From contig JANDJL010000017.1 of the NCBI GenBank assembly GCA_024330965.1, positions 1 to 64,000 of the forward strand: a stretch of 64,000 nucleotides of DNA. Direction: 5' to 3'. Shown here piece by piece: positions 8,016 to 18,800 of this stretch. Source of the stretch: Nitrospira sp. (GTDB lineage Bacteria > Nitrospirota > Nitrospiria > Nitrospirales > Nitrospiraceae). Positions within the stretch are counted from its first letter, which is position 1; every line of letters begins with the position of its first letter. The notes under the pieces were generated by a model that searched no databases, was not told the DNA's origin, and saw only the letters and a list, made by a program, of their open reading frames with translations. Made by a program: the position numbers and the translations under genes.

Positions 8016-10352
8016 TCACCCGGCTTCACGGTAGCCGCACGCTTCATTGCGGCATTGGACGCTCCGCCCGTCCTGCTTGCTGACTTTTTCGACGAGGAAC
8101 GGAGCGTGGCACGTCGGACAGGCCTTCGGCACCGGCCGATCCCAGATGGCGAATTCACACTGGGGATACCTGCTGCAAGCGAAAAACGATCGTCCCTTCC
8201 GGGTTCGCTTTTGCACGAGGTCGCCGCCGCACCCCGGTTGCGGACATTTCACACCCAGCGCCAGCGGCTTGGTCGTTTTGCACTGCGGATAGGCGGAGCA
8301 GGCGACGAATTTGCCGAACCGCCCGCTCTTGACGATCATCGGACTTCCACATTTCTCACACACTTGGTCCGTCGTGATTTCTTGTTTTGGCACCACCTTG
8401 ATGGTACCGTCCGGAAGTCTTTCAAAATTTTGCGCATTCTTGCAGGGCGGATCTTCTTTGTAACCGGGACACGCGAGAAATTTTCCATTCCGCCCCCATT
8501 TGATCTCCATCATCCTGCCGCATTTGTCGCAAGGAATGTTGGTGGGGGGCTCGACCGAATCCTTCGGACCGGGGATGGTTTTTGCCTTCTCCAGATCCGC
8601 CGCAAATGGATTGTAAAAATCGCGCACCGAATCGACCCATGGTTTGTTGCCTTCTTCTACTTCGTCCAGTTCCGCTTCCAATTGCGAGGTGAACCCGACA
8701 TCCACGATGTCCGGAAACCCTTTCACCAGAAAATCGTTCACCGTGCGTCCGGTCTCGGTCGGCCTGAATCGACCTTCGACCTTTTCGACGTACTTACGCT
8801 CCTGAATCGTGGAGATGATGGCAGCATAGGTCGAAGGGCGTCCGATGCCCTTTTCTTCCAACTCCCTAATCAACAGCGCTTCGTTATACCGCGGCGGCGG
8901 CTGAGTGAAGTGCTGTTTGGATGTCAAGCCCGGTACAGTTTGGCCTTCTTGATCAACCAGCCGGAGATGATCTCCTTCCGAGAGAGCGGGTAGCTGGCGT
9001 TCACCGTCATCCTCGGCCTCCTGATCAGCCCTTGGCTTCTGAGAAGGCAACTCCTTGTCGACCCCCTCCATATAAACGATAGTGTGGCCCGGGAACTTCA
9101 CAACTGTTCCGGTGGAACGAAAGACATAGGTCTCCGCAGTGCCGACCGGAGACGTGTCGATTCGCGTCACATCCAACACCGCCGGCACCATCTGGGAGGC
9201 GATAAACCGATTCCAGATCAGCTTGTAGAGATTGTATTGATCTTGATCCAGATATCGGCGGATACTCTCAGGATCGCGCGCGGCCGACGTCGGTCGTATC
9301 GCTTCATGGGCTTCTTGCGCGGCTTTCTGGGTCTTATAGACGTTGGGCGTGGCCGGCAGATAATCCGGACCGAACCGAGACCGAATCAGCTCACGGGCTT
9401 CGGCCATGGCTTCGTCGGAAATGCGCGTCGAGTCGGTCCTCATGTAGGTGATCAGGCCGGTCGGCCCCTCGGCTCCGATCTCGACGCCCTCGTAGAGCTG
9501 CTGCGCCAGCAGCATGGTTTTCTTGGGAGAAAAATGCAGCTTGCGGGCAGCTTCCTGCTGCAGGCGACTCGTAATAAACGGCGCGACCGGGTTGCGCTTC
9601 TTCTCCCGACGTTCGATCGACCGGACGACAAACGGCTTCCCTTGAATTGCCTTCACCACGCGGCTGGCCTGCTCGGCGTTCTCGATGACCGCTTCTTCGC
9701 CGTTAATGCTGTGGAGCTTGGCCTCGAACGGCGGCGGGGTTGCGCCGGCCAGTAGCGCGGTAATCGACCAGTATTCCTCAGCCCGGAAGGCTTCTCGTTC
9801 CGCCTCGCGCTCGCAAATCAATCGCATGGCGACGGATTGCACCCTCCCCATGCTGAGCCCGCGCCGCACTTTGCTCCAGAGCAACTGACTGCCTTGATAG
9901 CCGACGATGCGATCCAACACGCGGCGCGCCTGCTGCGCGTTCACGAGCCGCATGTCGATTTTGCTCGGAGACTGGATCGCACGCTTGATCGCCGTTTCGG
10001 TAATTTCGTTGAATCGAACGCGAAAGATCTTGCGCTCGCTCTTCTTCAACTTTCCCAGCAGTTCCTGTTCGATATGCCAAGCAATGGCCTCACCCTCCCG
10101 ATCAGGGTCCGGCGCCAGGAAAATTTTGTCCGCCCGTTCGGCCTTCTTCTTGATCTCGGCCAGCACCTTCGACTTCCCTTTGATCGTGACATATTGCGGC
10201 GCAAAATCGTGCTCCAGATCGACCCCCAACTTGCTGGTTGGCAAATCTTTCACGTGACCGACCGACGCCAGCACCTCATACCCGCGACCGAGGTACTTCG
10301 TCACCGTTTTCGCTTTGGTCGGTGACTCAACGATGACTAATGACTTCGCCAT
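8016..10352 (-). CDS. topA: DNA topoisomerase I (type IA)
   Basis: TopA relaxes negatively supercoiled DNA through a 5'-phosphotyrosine link. The 778-residue protein has an N-terminal TOPRIM domain (VESPTKAKT; DPDREGEAIAWH at about 82-93), the catalytic tyrosine at residue 303 in TYMRTDSTR, and four C-terminal zinc ribbons with cysteine pairs beginning near CDKCGRMM, CEKCGSPM, CPQPGCGG and CPTCHAPF. The last ribbon ends the protein. GGAG lies six bases before the ATG. It sits 81 bases downstream of dprA, a common bacterial neighbour. Confidence 0.97.
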   Translation of the reverse strand: MAKSLVIVESPTKAKTVTKYLGRGYEVLASVGHVKDLPTSKLGVDLEHDFAPQYVTIKGKSKVLAEIKKKAERADKIFLAPDPDREGEAIAWHIEQELLGKLKKSERKIFRVRFNEITETAIKRAIQSPSKIDMRLVNAQQARRVLDRIVGYQGSQLLWSKVRRGLSMGRVQSVAMRLICEREAEREAFRAEEYWSITALLAGATPPPFEAKLHSINGEEAVIENAEQASRVVKAIQGKPFVVRSIERREKKRNPVAPFITSRLQQEAARKLHFSPKKTMLLAQQLYEGVEIGAEGPTGLITYMRTDSTRISDEAMAEARELIRSRFGPDYLPATPNVYKTQKAAQEAHEAIRPTSAARDPESIRRYLDQDQYNLYKLIWNRFIASQMVPAVLDVTRIDTSPVGTAETYVFRSTGTVVKFPGHTIVYMEGVDKELPSQKPRADQEAEDDGERQLPALSEGDHLRLVDQEGQTVPGLTSKQHFTQPPPRYNEALLIRELEEKGIGRPSTYAAIISTIQERKYVEKVEGRFRPTETGRTVNDFLVKGFPDIVDVGFTSQLEAELDEVEEGNKPWVDSVRDFYNPFAADLEKAKTIPGPKDSVEPPTNIPCDKCGRMMEIKWGRNGKFLACPGYKEDPPCKNAQNFERLPDGTIKVVPKQEITTDQVCEKCGSPMIVKSGRFGKFVACSAYPQCKTTKPLALGVKCPQPGCGGDLVQKRTRKGRSFFACSRYPQCEFAIWDRPVPKACPTCHAPFLVEKVSKQDGRSVQCRNEACGYREAG

Positions 10353-10433
10353 AACAACTCCGTTTGCTTCGCTTCATGGCCTCATCCGTATCAAATATCG
10401 GAGATTCATGCAACTAGACGGGAGGATCATGAG

Positions 10434-11597
10434 TCACAACTTGACATACTGCTGACCAGGCAACTGGCGCACGCGCCCGGATAATTCGAGCGCAAGCAGG
10501 CTGGCAACGACAGTGGCGGCATGGAGCCCCGTTCGTTCGATGAGCGCATCGACCGACTGGGCGTCGGAAGAGAGGGCTTCGTAGACGGCGGCATCCTCCC
10601 GCCCGAGCGGTCCACGCGGGACCGTGGGCTCGTCGCCACGCGAGAGGGAAGCCCGCAGACACGCATCCAGTTGTGGGAGGATCTCCTCAAGAACATCCTG
10701 GGCGTCCTCGACCAATTTCGCGCCTTCCTTAATCAGACCGTTCGATCCCCGGCACGATTCGGACGTCACAGGACCGGGAACGGCAAAGACGTCGCGCCCC
10801 TGCTCTAAGGCCAGCTTTGCCGTGATCAACGATCCGCTGCCTTTCGCGGCCTCACTCACCAGCACCCCGAGCGACAATCCGCTGATAATTCGATTGCGCC
10901 GTGGGAAGTGATGATTGAGCGGGGCCGCCCCGATCGGCAGTTCGGACATCACGGCTCCTCCGGCCTCTTCGATGCTGCGCCGCAACGTCCGGTGTTCCGA
11001 CGGATATGTCCGATCGACGCCGCACCCCAAAACGGCGATCGTACGCCCCTTCCCGCCCAACGCGCCCCGATGGGCCGCCGCGTCGATGCCTCGCGCCAGT
11101 CCGCTTACGATCGTGATTCCTCTCTCGGCCAATTCTCTGGCGATCCGCTCCGTGACAACTTGCCCGGACGGCGTCGCCCGTCGGCCTCCCACGATCGCCA
11201 CCGCGACATCCACGGACATCGGCCACGTCCCGCTCACGTAGAGCAACGGCGGGGGATCGGAAATGGCCCTCAGCCTCACAGGGTACGTTGGATCGAAGAG
11301 GGTGCAGACCCGAACGTTCAGACGTTCAATGATCGTCAGCCGACGGTCGATTTCCCGCATCACATCGAACGGAGGTCCCCGCCGAACAGACTCGGCCAGC
11401 TCGGCGCTGAAACCGGCTTCGACCAAACGCTCGACGCCGGCCGTCAACACCGCGTTCGGCGAGCCGAAAGATTGAATCAGCTTGATCAGCGTCCGATCAC
11501 CAACCCCGTCGACCGCTTGCAAGGTCAACCATGCGGCCAGTGAACTTTGATCCATCGTCCGTACCAGGGAAAATCCGCCGTTCGTTTCGGCGACCAT
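10434..11597 (-). CDS. dprA: DprA/Smf, DNA processing protein
   Basis: DprA binds incoming single-stranded DNA and loads RecA during natural transformation. The 387-residue protein has a helix-hairpin-helix-like N-terminal region (LQAVDGVGDRTLIKLIQSFG), a Rossmann-type core with VGGRRATPSG, SGLARGIDAAAHRGAL, LGCGVDRTYPSEH and SEAAKGSGSLITAKLALEQGRDVFAVPG, and a C-terminal winged helix (about 310-385). The start is uncertain: MDQSSLAAW at 11555 also fits the family and neither start has a strong ribosome-binding site. Confidence 0.94.
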   Translation of the reverse strand: MVAETNGGFSLVRTMDQSSLAAWLTLQAVDGVGDRTLIKLIQSFGSPNAVLTAGVERLVEAGFSAELAESVRRGPPFDVMREIDRRLTIIERLNVRVCTLFDPTYPVRLRAISDPPPLLYVSGTWPMSVDVAVAIVGGRRATPSGQVVTERIARELAERGITIVSGLARGIDAAAHRGALGGKGRTIAVLGCGVDRTYPSEHRTLRRSIEEAGGAVMSELPIGAAPLNHHFPRRNRIISGLSLGVLVSEAAKGSGSLITAKLALEQGRDVFAVPGPVTSESCRGSNGLIKEGAKLVEDAQDVLEEILPQLDACLRASLSRGDEPTVPRGPLGREDAAVYEALSSDAQSVDALIERTGLHAATVVASLLALELSGRVRQLPGQQYVKL

Positions 11598-11653
11598 CCC
11601 GATGACCGTCGATCCGGGAAAGCCGAATCGCTGGCGATGAGCGCCGTGCGGGG

Positions 11654-13162
11654 CTACATCACGACCAAATCGTATTGCTCCAGATGCAACTGGCCGTCCG
11701 ATACAACGACGATCTTGACTCCCCGATCCTGTTCCAGAGCCTCTACTCCCGCGCGCTCTTCGTCTTGCAACAATTCAGCCACCACGGGATGGGCTCCGAT
11801 GACGATGCGCCGTTGATCGGCGGACGGTTCAATCCGTCGGATCTCCCGGAAAATTTCATAGACCACCGTTGTGGGAGACTTCGTATATCCGCGGCCGTCG
11901 CAATAGCGGCAAGGTTCCGAAAGCGACCGCAGCAAATCCTCGCGGACACGTTCTCGCGAGATTTCGATCAAGCCGAGATCCGAGATCCGGGAGATTCTCG
12001 TTCTTGCCTTGTCGGACGCCATCGCGTCCACCAGGGCGTGATAGACCTTCTCGCGATTTTTCTCGCGCTCCATGTCGATGAAATCGACAATGATGATGCC
12101 GCCAATCCCTCGCAGTTTGAGCTGGTACGCCACTTCCTTGGCGGCTTCCAGGTTGTTGCGAAGAATCGTCTCTTCCTGATCCCGTTTCCCGACGAACCGA
12201 CCTGTATTGACGTCGATGACCGTCATCGCCTCCGTGTGATCGATCACGAGGTATCCGCCGGATTTAAGCCAGACTTTTCGACTCATCGCCCGGGTGATTT
12301 CCTGCTCAACGCCTAAGTGATCGAACAGCGGCTCTTCCTTGTCGTAGAAATGGATCCGAGAGGTTTGTTCCGGGGAAAACCGTTGGACGAAATTACGGAT
12401 GGCCTCGTATTCATCGCGAGAATCGATCCAGAGCTTGTCCACCTTCTTGCCGAAGAGATCTCTCACGACACGAAAGCTGAGGCTCAAGTCACTGTGCAGC
12501 AAAGCCGGTGCGGCCAAACGTTCCCGCTTGGTCAACACATCCTGCCAGAGGACATGGAGAAACTCCACGTCTGATCGCAGCTCATCCTCTTTGACGCCTT
12601 CGCTGACTGTGCGCACGATGTACCCACAGCCGGGGCGGCGGACTCGGCGCATGACATCCTTCAACCTCAACCGCTCCTCTTCCCGCGCGATGCGGCGCGA
12701 CACCCCGATATGCTCCACGTTTGGCATGAACACAAGGTAGCGGCCCGGAAGGGACACATAGGTCGTCACCCGTGATCCTTTGGTTCCGATTGGTCCTTTG
12801 GAAATCTGAACCATCACCTCCTGGCCTTCGCTCAGCAACTCTTCGATGGGCTTCGCGCTCTGACGTTTGGGCCTGAGCACCTCAGCGTCTTTCTCATCTT
12901 CCTCCGCCTCGACCACCATGTCCGCAGGCTCTGCATCCAGCGACAAGTCGGACACGTGCAGGAAGGCGGCCTTCTCAAGACCGATATCGACGAACGCCGC
13001 CTGCATACCGGGCAACACTTTGACCACGCGCCCCTTATAAATGTTTCCGACAAAGTCTTTATGCTTCGCCCGATCACTGAACAGATCGGTGACCACACCG
13101 TTATCAAGAACCGCCACGCGGGTTTCCTCCCGCGTCACGTTAATGGCAATTTCAGTTCCCAT
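11654..13162 (-). CDS. rng: Ribonuclease G (RNase E/G family)
   Basis: RNase G is a 5'-end-dependent endoribonuclease for rRNA processing and mRNA decay. The 502-residue protein has an N-terminal S1 RNA-binding domain (GNIYKGRVVKVLPGMQAAFVDIG), the 5' sensor region, the DNase I-like catalytic motif (VIDVNTGRFVGKRDQEET, in which Asp binds Mg), and a C-terminal zinc-link motif CRYCDGRGY. An acidic/basic stretch of about 30 residues (EAEEDEKDAEVLRPKRQSA, near 83-112) interrupts the S1 domain. It has no RNase E-type degradosome scaffold. It follows rodA after 135 bases. Confidence 0.94.
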   Translation of the reverse strand: MGTEIAINVTREETRVAVLDNGVVTDLFSDRAKHKDFVGNIYKGRVVKVLPGMQAAFVDIGLEKAAFLHVSDLSLDAEPADMVVEAEEDEKDAEVLRPKRQSAKPIEELLSEGQEVMVQISKGPIGTKGSRVTTYVSLPGRYLVFMPNVEHIGVSRRIAREEERLRLKDVMRRVRRPGCGYIVRTVSEGVKEDELRSDVEFLHVLWQDVLTKRERLAAPALLHSDLSLSFRVVRDLFGKKVDKLWIDSRDEYEAIRNFVQRFSPEQTSRIHFYDKEEPLFDHLGVEQEITRAMSRKVWLKSGGYLVIDHTEAMTVIDVNTGRFVGKRDQEETILRNNLEAAKEVAYQLKLRGIGGIIIVDFIDMEREKNREKVYHALVDAMASDKARTRISRISDLGLIEISRERVREDLLRSLSEPCRYCDGRGYTKSPTTVVYEIFREIRRIEPSADQRRIVIGAHPVVAELLQDEERAGVEALEQDRGVKIVVVSDGQLHLEQYDLVVM

Positions 13163-13297
13163 GCATGCTCCTTGAGATCGAAGGCCCCGACGCGCGAGAC
13201 CACACCGATGCGGCTGCGTGTCCGATCAGTCGGCAGTCATGTTCGGCGCAACCGACCGGCCTTCTTGAAGATTCATCGTTTGCGTCTTCGTCAAAAA

Positions 13298-14419
13298 TCA
13301 GTAGAACAGACTCAATCGTCTCCGTTTCACGTTCAACAAAAGCCCCAGCGACGCCATGGACATGATCGTGACACTGCCCCCGTAACTCACCAACGGCAAA
13401 GGAATGCCCACGATCGGAAACATGCCCGCCGTCATCCCGATGTTGACCACGATGCAGAAGCACAGCATCGACACGATTCCGACCGCCAACAACGCTCCGA
13501 GTTGGTCCTTTGCCTTGGATGCAATATCCAGCGAAAGCCATATCAACGACACAAACAACACCAGAAGAACGAGCACCCCGATGAACCCCCACTCTTCCGC
13601 ATACACCGCAAACACGAAGTCCGTGTGCCCCTCCGGCAAAAATTTCAGTTGGCTTTGCGTGCCGCCGAACAACCCTTTTCCCATCAACTCGCCGGATCCG
13701 ATCGCGATTCTCGATTGCAACGCATGGTACCCCTTGCCGCTCGGATCGTAGCTCGGATCGACGAACGCCATAATGCGCTGTCGCTGATAATCATGCAACG
13801 CTCCCCAGACGCCTTCCCACACGAAGGGGAACAACATCACCGAAAATAGAAGCGCGATGCCCAGAGCTTGGGATCGAACGCCGACCATCAGCAGCATCGC
13901 CGCATAAACCGCGACAAAACTCAACCCGCTTCCCAGGTCCGGCTGCTTCAAAATCAAGATCAACCCCGGCAACATCAGAAGCCCAGGCACGATCACGCGC
14001 TGCAACCAGCCGACGCGGGGCGCTTTTGAATAATACTGAGCCAAGACCAGAATGAGGACGAGCTTGGCGAACTCCGACGGCTGAAAACTGAAAGGCCCGA
14101 GGGCAATCCACCGTTGCGCGCCTTTGCTCGTCCGTCCTTCAAAGAGGACGAAGACGAGCAGAAACAACACGACGGCATAGGCGGGATACGCCAAACGGGC
14201 GATGGCATGATAATCCCACGCCCACATGACGACGAACGCCAGGGTTCCGACGCCGATCCATGCTATCTGCTTCACATAATATGGCGCGATGCCCCCCTCT
14301 TGATCATGGGTGACGCTATGAATGGAGAGCAGGCCGATTCCGAGAATGGCCACGATCAGTCCCACGTAGCGAAGATCAAAGGTGTCAAAGCCTCGCGCTT
14401 CCGTCACACGGTCGATCAT
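13298..14419 (-). CDS. rodA: RodA, peptidoglycan glycosyltransferase (SEDS)
   Basis: RodA polymerises lipid II into glycan strands for cell elongation, in complex with PBP2 (MrdA). The 373-residue protein has about ten membrane spans and the SEDS signatures FQPSEFAKL, QPDLGSGLSF and GIPLPLVSYGGS. Its start overlaps the mrdA stop by four bases, so the two partners are translationally coupled. It is part of the mreBCD-mrdA-rodA block. Confidence 0.96.
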   Translation of the reverse strand: MIDRVTEARGFDTFDLRYVGLIVAILGIGLLSIHSVTHDQEGGIAPYYVKQIAWIGVGTLAFVVMWAWDYHAIARLAYPAYAVVLFLLVFVLFEGRTSKGAQRWIALGPFSFQPSEFAKLVLILVLAQYYSKAPRVGWLQRVIVPGLLMLPGLILILKQPDLGSGLSFVAVYAAMLLMVGVRSQALGIALLFSVMLFPFVWEGVWGALHDYQRQRIMAFVDPSYDPSGKGYHALQSRIAIGSGELMGKGLFGGTQSQLKFLPEGHTDFVFAVYAEEWGFIGVLVLLVLFVSLIWLSLDIASKAKDQLGALLAVGIVSMLCFCIVVNIGMTAGMFPIVGIPLPLVSYGGSVTIMSMASLGLLLNVKRRRLSLFY

Positions 14420-16284
14420 AACGGCTCCGAGGTCGCTCCAATCCGGTCTGCGGCGGGAGCATCGGTCGTGCCTGCCGACTGTCCCTCATTCAGCTTGAAA
14501 TAGGCCTCGATGACTTCTTTCGCCAGCGGAGCCGCAGCGGTTCCGCCGTGCCCCATGTGCTCGACCAACACGGCGACCGCGATCTTCGGCGACTCGACCG
14601 GAGCAAAGGCGATGAACCACGCGTGATCGCGAAACTTTTTGGGAATCGATTCCTCCGGTCCCGTTCGAAGCGCCGCAACCTGTGCCGTCCCCGTTTTCCC
14701 GCCGATCGTCACAACGGACGATTTCGCCCTCGTGGCCGTCCCGACGTTTACGACGTCGGCCAGTGCGTCTTTGATGAGACGAAACGTTTCGGGCTTCGCG
14801 TTGATCTTCCCCCGTGGAACCGCCGGCAGCTCTTGTAAGTTGCCGGTGACCCGGTCCATCACCGCCAGCACCAGGCGCGGTCGGTAATTGATGCCGTCAT
14901 TGGCAACCGTGGCGATCAGGTTGGCCATTTGCAGCGGCGTCACCGTCACATACCCCTGACCGATCGCCGCCGAAATGGTTTCACCGGGCAGCCACGGCTC
15001 CTTCTTCACCTTCTTCTTCCACTCTGTCGATGGCATGATCCCGGTTCGTTCAGAGGGCAGATTGACTCCGGTGCTCTGCCCCAACCCGAATTGCCTGCCG
15101 AATTCAGCCATCAGGTCGATGCCCATACGTTGGCCGATGGTGTAAAAGTACACGTCGCACGAGTGCACGAGGGCCTTGTGTAGGTTGACTGCCCCGTGCC
15201 CGGTTGTTTTCCAATCGCGGAAAACCCGGTTTCCGAACTGGTAGCCGCCGTTGCAGGTCACGGTGCTGAACGGCGATACGGTTTTCGATTCCAGTGCGGC
15301 TACCGCCATCGGGACTTTGAACGTAGATCCCGGAGGGTATTGTCCTTGGGAAGCGCGGTTGTTCAGAGGACGTCCTTCGTCCTGGACGATTTCGGCCCAT
15401 TGTTTGGGAGTCAACTCACGCGAGAGCACGTTCGGATCGAAGGCCGGACGGCTGGCCATGGCCAAAATGTCGCCGTTGGTCGGATCCAAGGCGACAATGG
15501 CGCCGTACTCCCGACCTAACAACTCTTCCGCGAGTTTCTGCAGCCGAACGTCGATCGTCAGATAGAGATCATTCCCCGCCTGAGGTTTCTCCACCACGAC
15601 GGCCTTCTTTTCATGCCCGTGGGCATCGACCTCGACCCGCTTATACCCCGCTTGGCCGCGCACGTACCGATCAAAGGACTTTTCAATCCCATACTGACCG
15701 ACGATACTGCCCTGATGAAGATCGGAAAACTCCGGCTTCTCTAGTTGTTCGGCCGATACTTCTCCGACGTAGCCTAACAGATGGGACGCCGTCACCCCGC
15801 CGGGATAGTTTCGCTGCGATTCGACTTGGATCATGACGCCGGGCAAATCCAGGCGATGCGACTCGATCAGCACGGCGTCGCGAAGCGTCAACCGATCCTT
15901 GATTTTGCGCGGCAGCAGCTTTCCGCCTTTCCCCCCCAATTTCTTACGAATGAATGCCGGATCCAGTTCCAGCAAATCGGACAATTTCTCAATCAACGCC
16001 TCCCGATCTTTCACTTCATCCAACGCGACGTACAGACTGAAACTCGGAACATTGTTCGCCAGGAGCACGCCGTGCCGATCATAAATCAACCCGCGGGCCG
16101 GCTCCATCAAGACTTGTCTGGTTCTGTTGTTCTCCGAGAGATCACGGTAGTAGGCTCCTTCCCTGATCTGCAAGTGCCACAGCCGCAACGCCAGCAGCGC
16201 TACGACCAAGAGCAACCCCATTCGAAGAATAATGAGTCGGCGTTGGAAATCGCCGTACTCCGTTTCCGAATAACTTCCCAGCAC
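14416..16284 (-). CDS. mrdA: PBP2, peptidoglycan DD-transpeptidase (GTG start)
   Basis: PBP2 crosslinks peptidoglycan during elongation together with RodA. I start it at a GTG (GTG CTG GGA AGT TAT) at 16284, with GGAG eight bases upstream and 11 bases after mreD; this gives 622 residues. A 77-residue longer frame is Arg/Gly-rich and lies inside mreD, so I reject it. It has one N-terminal anchor (about 18-38), the pedestal domain, the SxxK nucleophile STFK (Ser 320), the second motif SCD, and KTG in GGKTGTAQV. Length and motifs match class B PBPs. Confidence 0.94.
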   Translation of the reverse strand: MLGSYSETEYGDFQRRLIILRMGLLLVVALLALRLWHLQIREGAYYRDLSENNRTRQVLMEPARGLIYDRHGVLLANNVPSFSLYVALDEVKDREALIEKLSDLLELDPAFIRKKLGGKGGKLLPRKIKDRLTLRDAVLIESHRLDLPGVMIQVESQRNYPGGVTASHLLGYVGEVSAEQLEKPEFSDLHQGSIVGQYGIEKSFDRYVRGQAGYKRVEVDAHGHEKKAVVVEKPQAGNDLYLTIDVRLQKLAEELLGREYGAIVALDPTNGDILAMASRPAFDPNVLSRELTPKQWAEIVQDEGRPLNNRASQGQYPPGSTFKVPMAVAALESKTVSPFSTVTCNGGYQFGNRVFRDWKTTGHGAVNLHKALVHSCDVYFYTIGQRMGIDLMAEFGRQFGLGQSTGVNLPSERTGIMPSTEWKKKVKKEPWLPGETISAAIGQGYVTVTPLQMANLIATVANDGINYRPRLVLAVMDRVTGNLQELPAVPRGKINAKPETFRLIKDALADVVNVGTATRAKSSVVTIGGKTGTAQVAALRTGPEESIPKKFRDHAWFIAFAPVESPKIAVAVLVEHMGHGGTAAAPLAKEVIEAYFKLNEGQSAGTTDAPAADRIGATSEPL

Positions 16285-16295
16285 GAGAACAACTC

Positions 16296-16796
16296 CTACG
16301 TCCGATATTCCGCCATCCAACGCTCGACGTTGAATCGGCTCCATAGAAGCCGGTAGAGTGCCCCCCCCACCAGCGCATCCAAAATCCCTTCTGGGAGCAC
16401 GACGGTCCGAAGCGCCCGCCATAGGTCCTGCTGACCGTTGAGCGCGAGCCAGGAGATCGTCGCCAATCCCGCCAAGCACGAGAGAAAAAAGATCCCCACC
16501 GTGAGCATCGGCCACGAGAGATACACGACGTGACGTCCCGCGAAACCGGCCGCGTATCCCACGGCACCCTTGACCCCCATGGCCACCACGGGATCAATGG
16601 CCGAAAACAGACTCATGACCCATCCCAGCGTCACACCGACCAACAACCCATGAAGCTCACCTCCCAATAAACCGGCGAGACAGGCCGCGACCAACGCGAT
16701 GTCCGGCGCCACCCCCGCAATTTTCACATAAGGCAGCAAAACGGATTGCAGGGGAACCATCAGGGCGATGAGGGCAGACCACACCAACACTTTCAT
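16296..16796 (-). CDS. mreD: MreD, rod-shape membrane protein
   Basis: MreD is a small polytopic inner-membrane protein of the elongasome, linking MreC and RodA/PBP2. The 166-residue sequence is hydrophobic with about five spans and has the typical pattern GVAPDIALVAACLAGLLGGEL followed by GVTLGWVMSLFS. It overlaps the end of mreC by four bases (ATGA). Recognition relies on position between mreC and mrdA as much as on sequence, because MreD is poorly conserved. Confidence 0.9.
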   Translation of the reverse strand: MKVLVWSALIALMVPLQSVLLPYVKIAGVAPDIALVAACLAGLLGGELHGLLVGVTLGWVMSLFSAIDPVVAMGVKGAVGYAAGFAGRHVVYLSWPMLTVGIFFLSCLAGLATISWLALNGQQDLWRALRTVVLPEGILDALVGGALYRLLWSRFNVERWMAEYRT

Positions 16797-17671
16797 GATT
16801 TGGACTTCGCCTTTGGAGCGCCGAGGCGTTCTCCTTCACTCGGAACAGCTAGAGATTGAATCACCAGCACTTCTTCGACGTGCTCGCCGTCCACTTCCGG
16901 AATCAACTCGGCTGACAGAAACAATCCCTCGTCTTCTTTATGGATGGCGGTGATGGTTCCAATGGCCAACCCCTTGGGAAATCCCCCCACGAGCCCGGAG
17001 GTCACGACCCGATCACCTGGCCGCGCGTCCGACAACATGGGAATATATTTCAGTCGCGCCGATCCGTTGGAGGTTCCTTCGACAATCCCCTCGTCCCTCG
17101 TCCGCTGCACCAGCCCCGCAATGGCGTTGTTGGGGTCCGTCACCAACAGCACCACCGACGTCGCACTCGTGGTCTTGACAATACGCCCCACGACGCCGGC
17201 TGGCGTCATTACGCCCATGTCCGGACGGAGGCCGTCCGCTTCCCCCTTATTCAAAATGATCGTCCGATACCAGTTCCCGGTATCCCGTCCGATGACCTGC
17301 GCCGCCACCATTGTCCCCCCGCTTTGCTGCTTGAAATCCAACAGGGCGGCGAGGCGATCCGTCGCGGCGGCGGCTTCACGAAGTTGGCTGTTCTGCCCTT
17401 TGAGGTATTCGAGCTCTTTCCGTAGTGCTCGGTTTTCGGCTTCCACCGTTCGCAACGCGACGTACCCGGCCCAGAGGTCGGCGATACCGTCGCTGACACC
17501 GGCCACGGCGCGGAGGGGCCAGCTCACAACCCACCCGACGGGGCTCCCAGCCCGTTGAAGCACGCCCTGCAGTTGGGTAGGCAAAAGAAGGAAACCGATC
17601 AGAAGCACAACGGCCAGAACGATGACCAGCCGCCCCGTATTGTAGGGTGTACGAAAATTGACCATCCGCAT
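16793..17671 (-). CDS. mreC: MreC, rod-shape scaffold protein
   Basis: MreC is a periplasmic scaffold, anchored in the inner membrane, that activates PBP2. The 292-residue protein has a single N-terminal membrane helix (about 12-32), a coiled coil (about 75-105, TVEAENRALRKELEYLK), and the beta-barrel core with the family motif VVGRIVKTTSATSVVLLVTDPN and SGLVGGFPKGLAIGTI. It lies 14 bases after mreB and overlaps mreD. Confidence 0.96.
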   Translation of the reverse strand: MRMVNFRTPYNTGRLVIVLAVVLLIGFLLLPTQLQGVLQRAGSPVGWVVSWPLRAVAGVSDGIADLWAGYVALRTVEAENRALRKELEYLKGQNSQLREAAAATDRLAALLDFKQQSGGTMVAAQVIGRDTGNWYRTIILNKGEADGLRPDMGVMTPAGVVGRIVKTTSATSVVLLVTDPNNAIAGLVQRTRDEGIVEGTSNGSARLKYIPMLSDARPGDRVVTSGLVGGFPKGLAIGTITAIHKEDEGLFLSAELIPEVDGEHVEEVLVIQSLAVPSEGERLGAPKAKSKS

Positions 17672-17685
17672 CGCGGGATGGAACC

Positions 17686-18786
<1,101 letters not shown>

Positions 18787-18800
18787 TCAACGTTGAATCG

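Noticed and set aside
8055..8993. 312-codon plus-strand frame opposite topA
   Set aside because: It lies wholly antisense to topA zinc ribbons and has no recognisable domain or start signal.
14416..16515. 699-residue version of PBP2
   Set aside because: The first 77 residues lie inside mreD and are Arg/Gly-rich; the GTG at 16284 with GGAG and correct spacing gives the normal protein.
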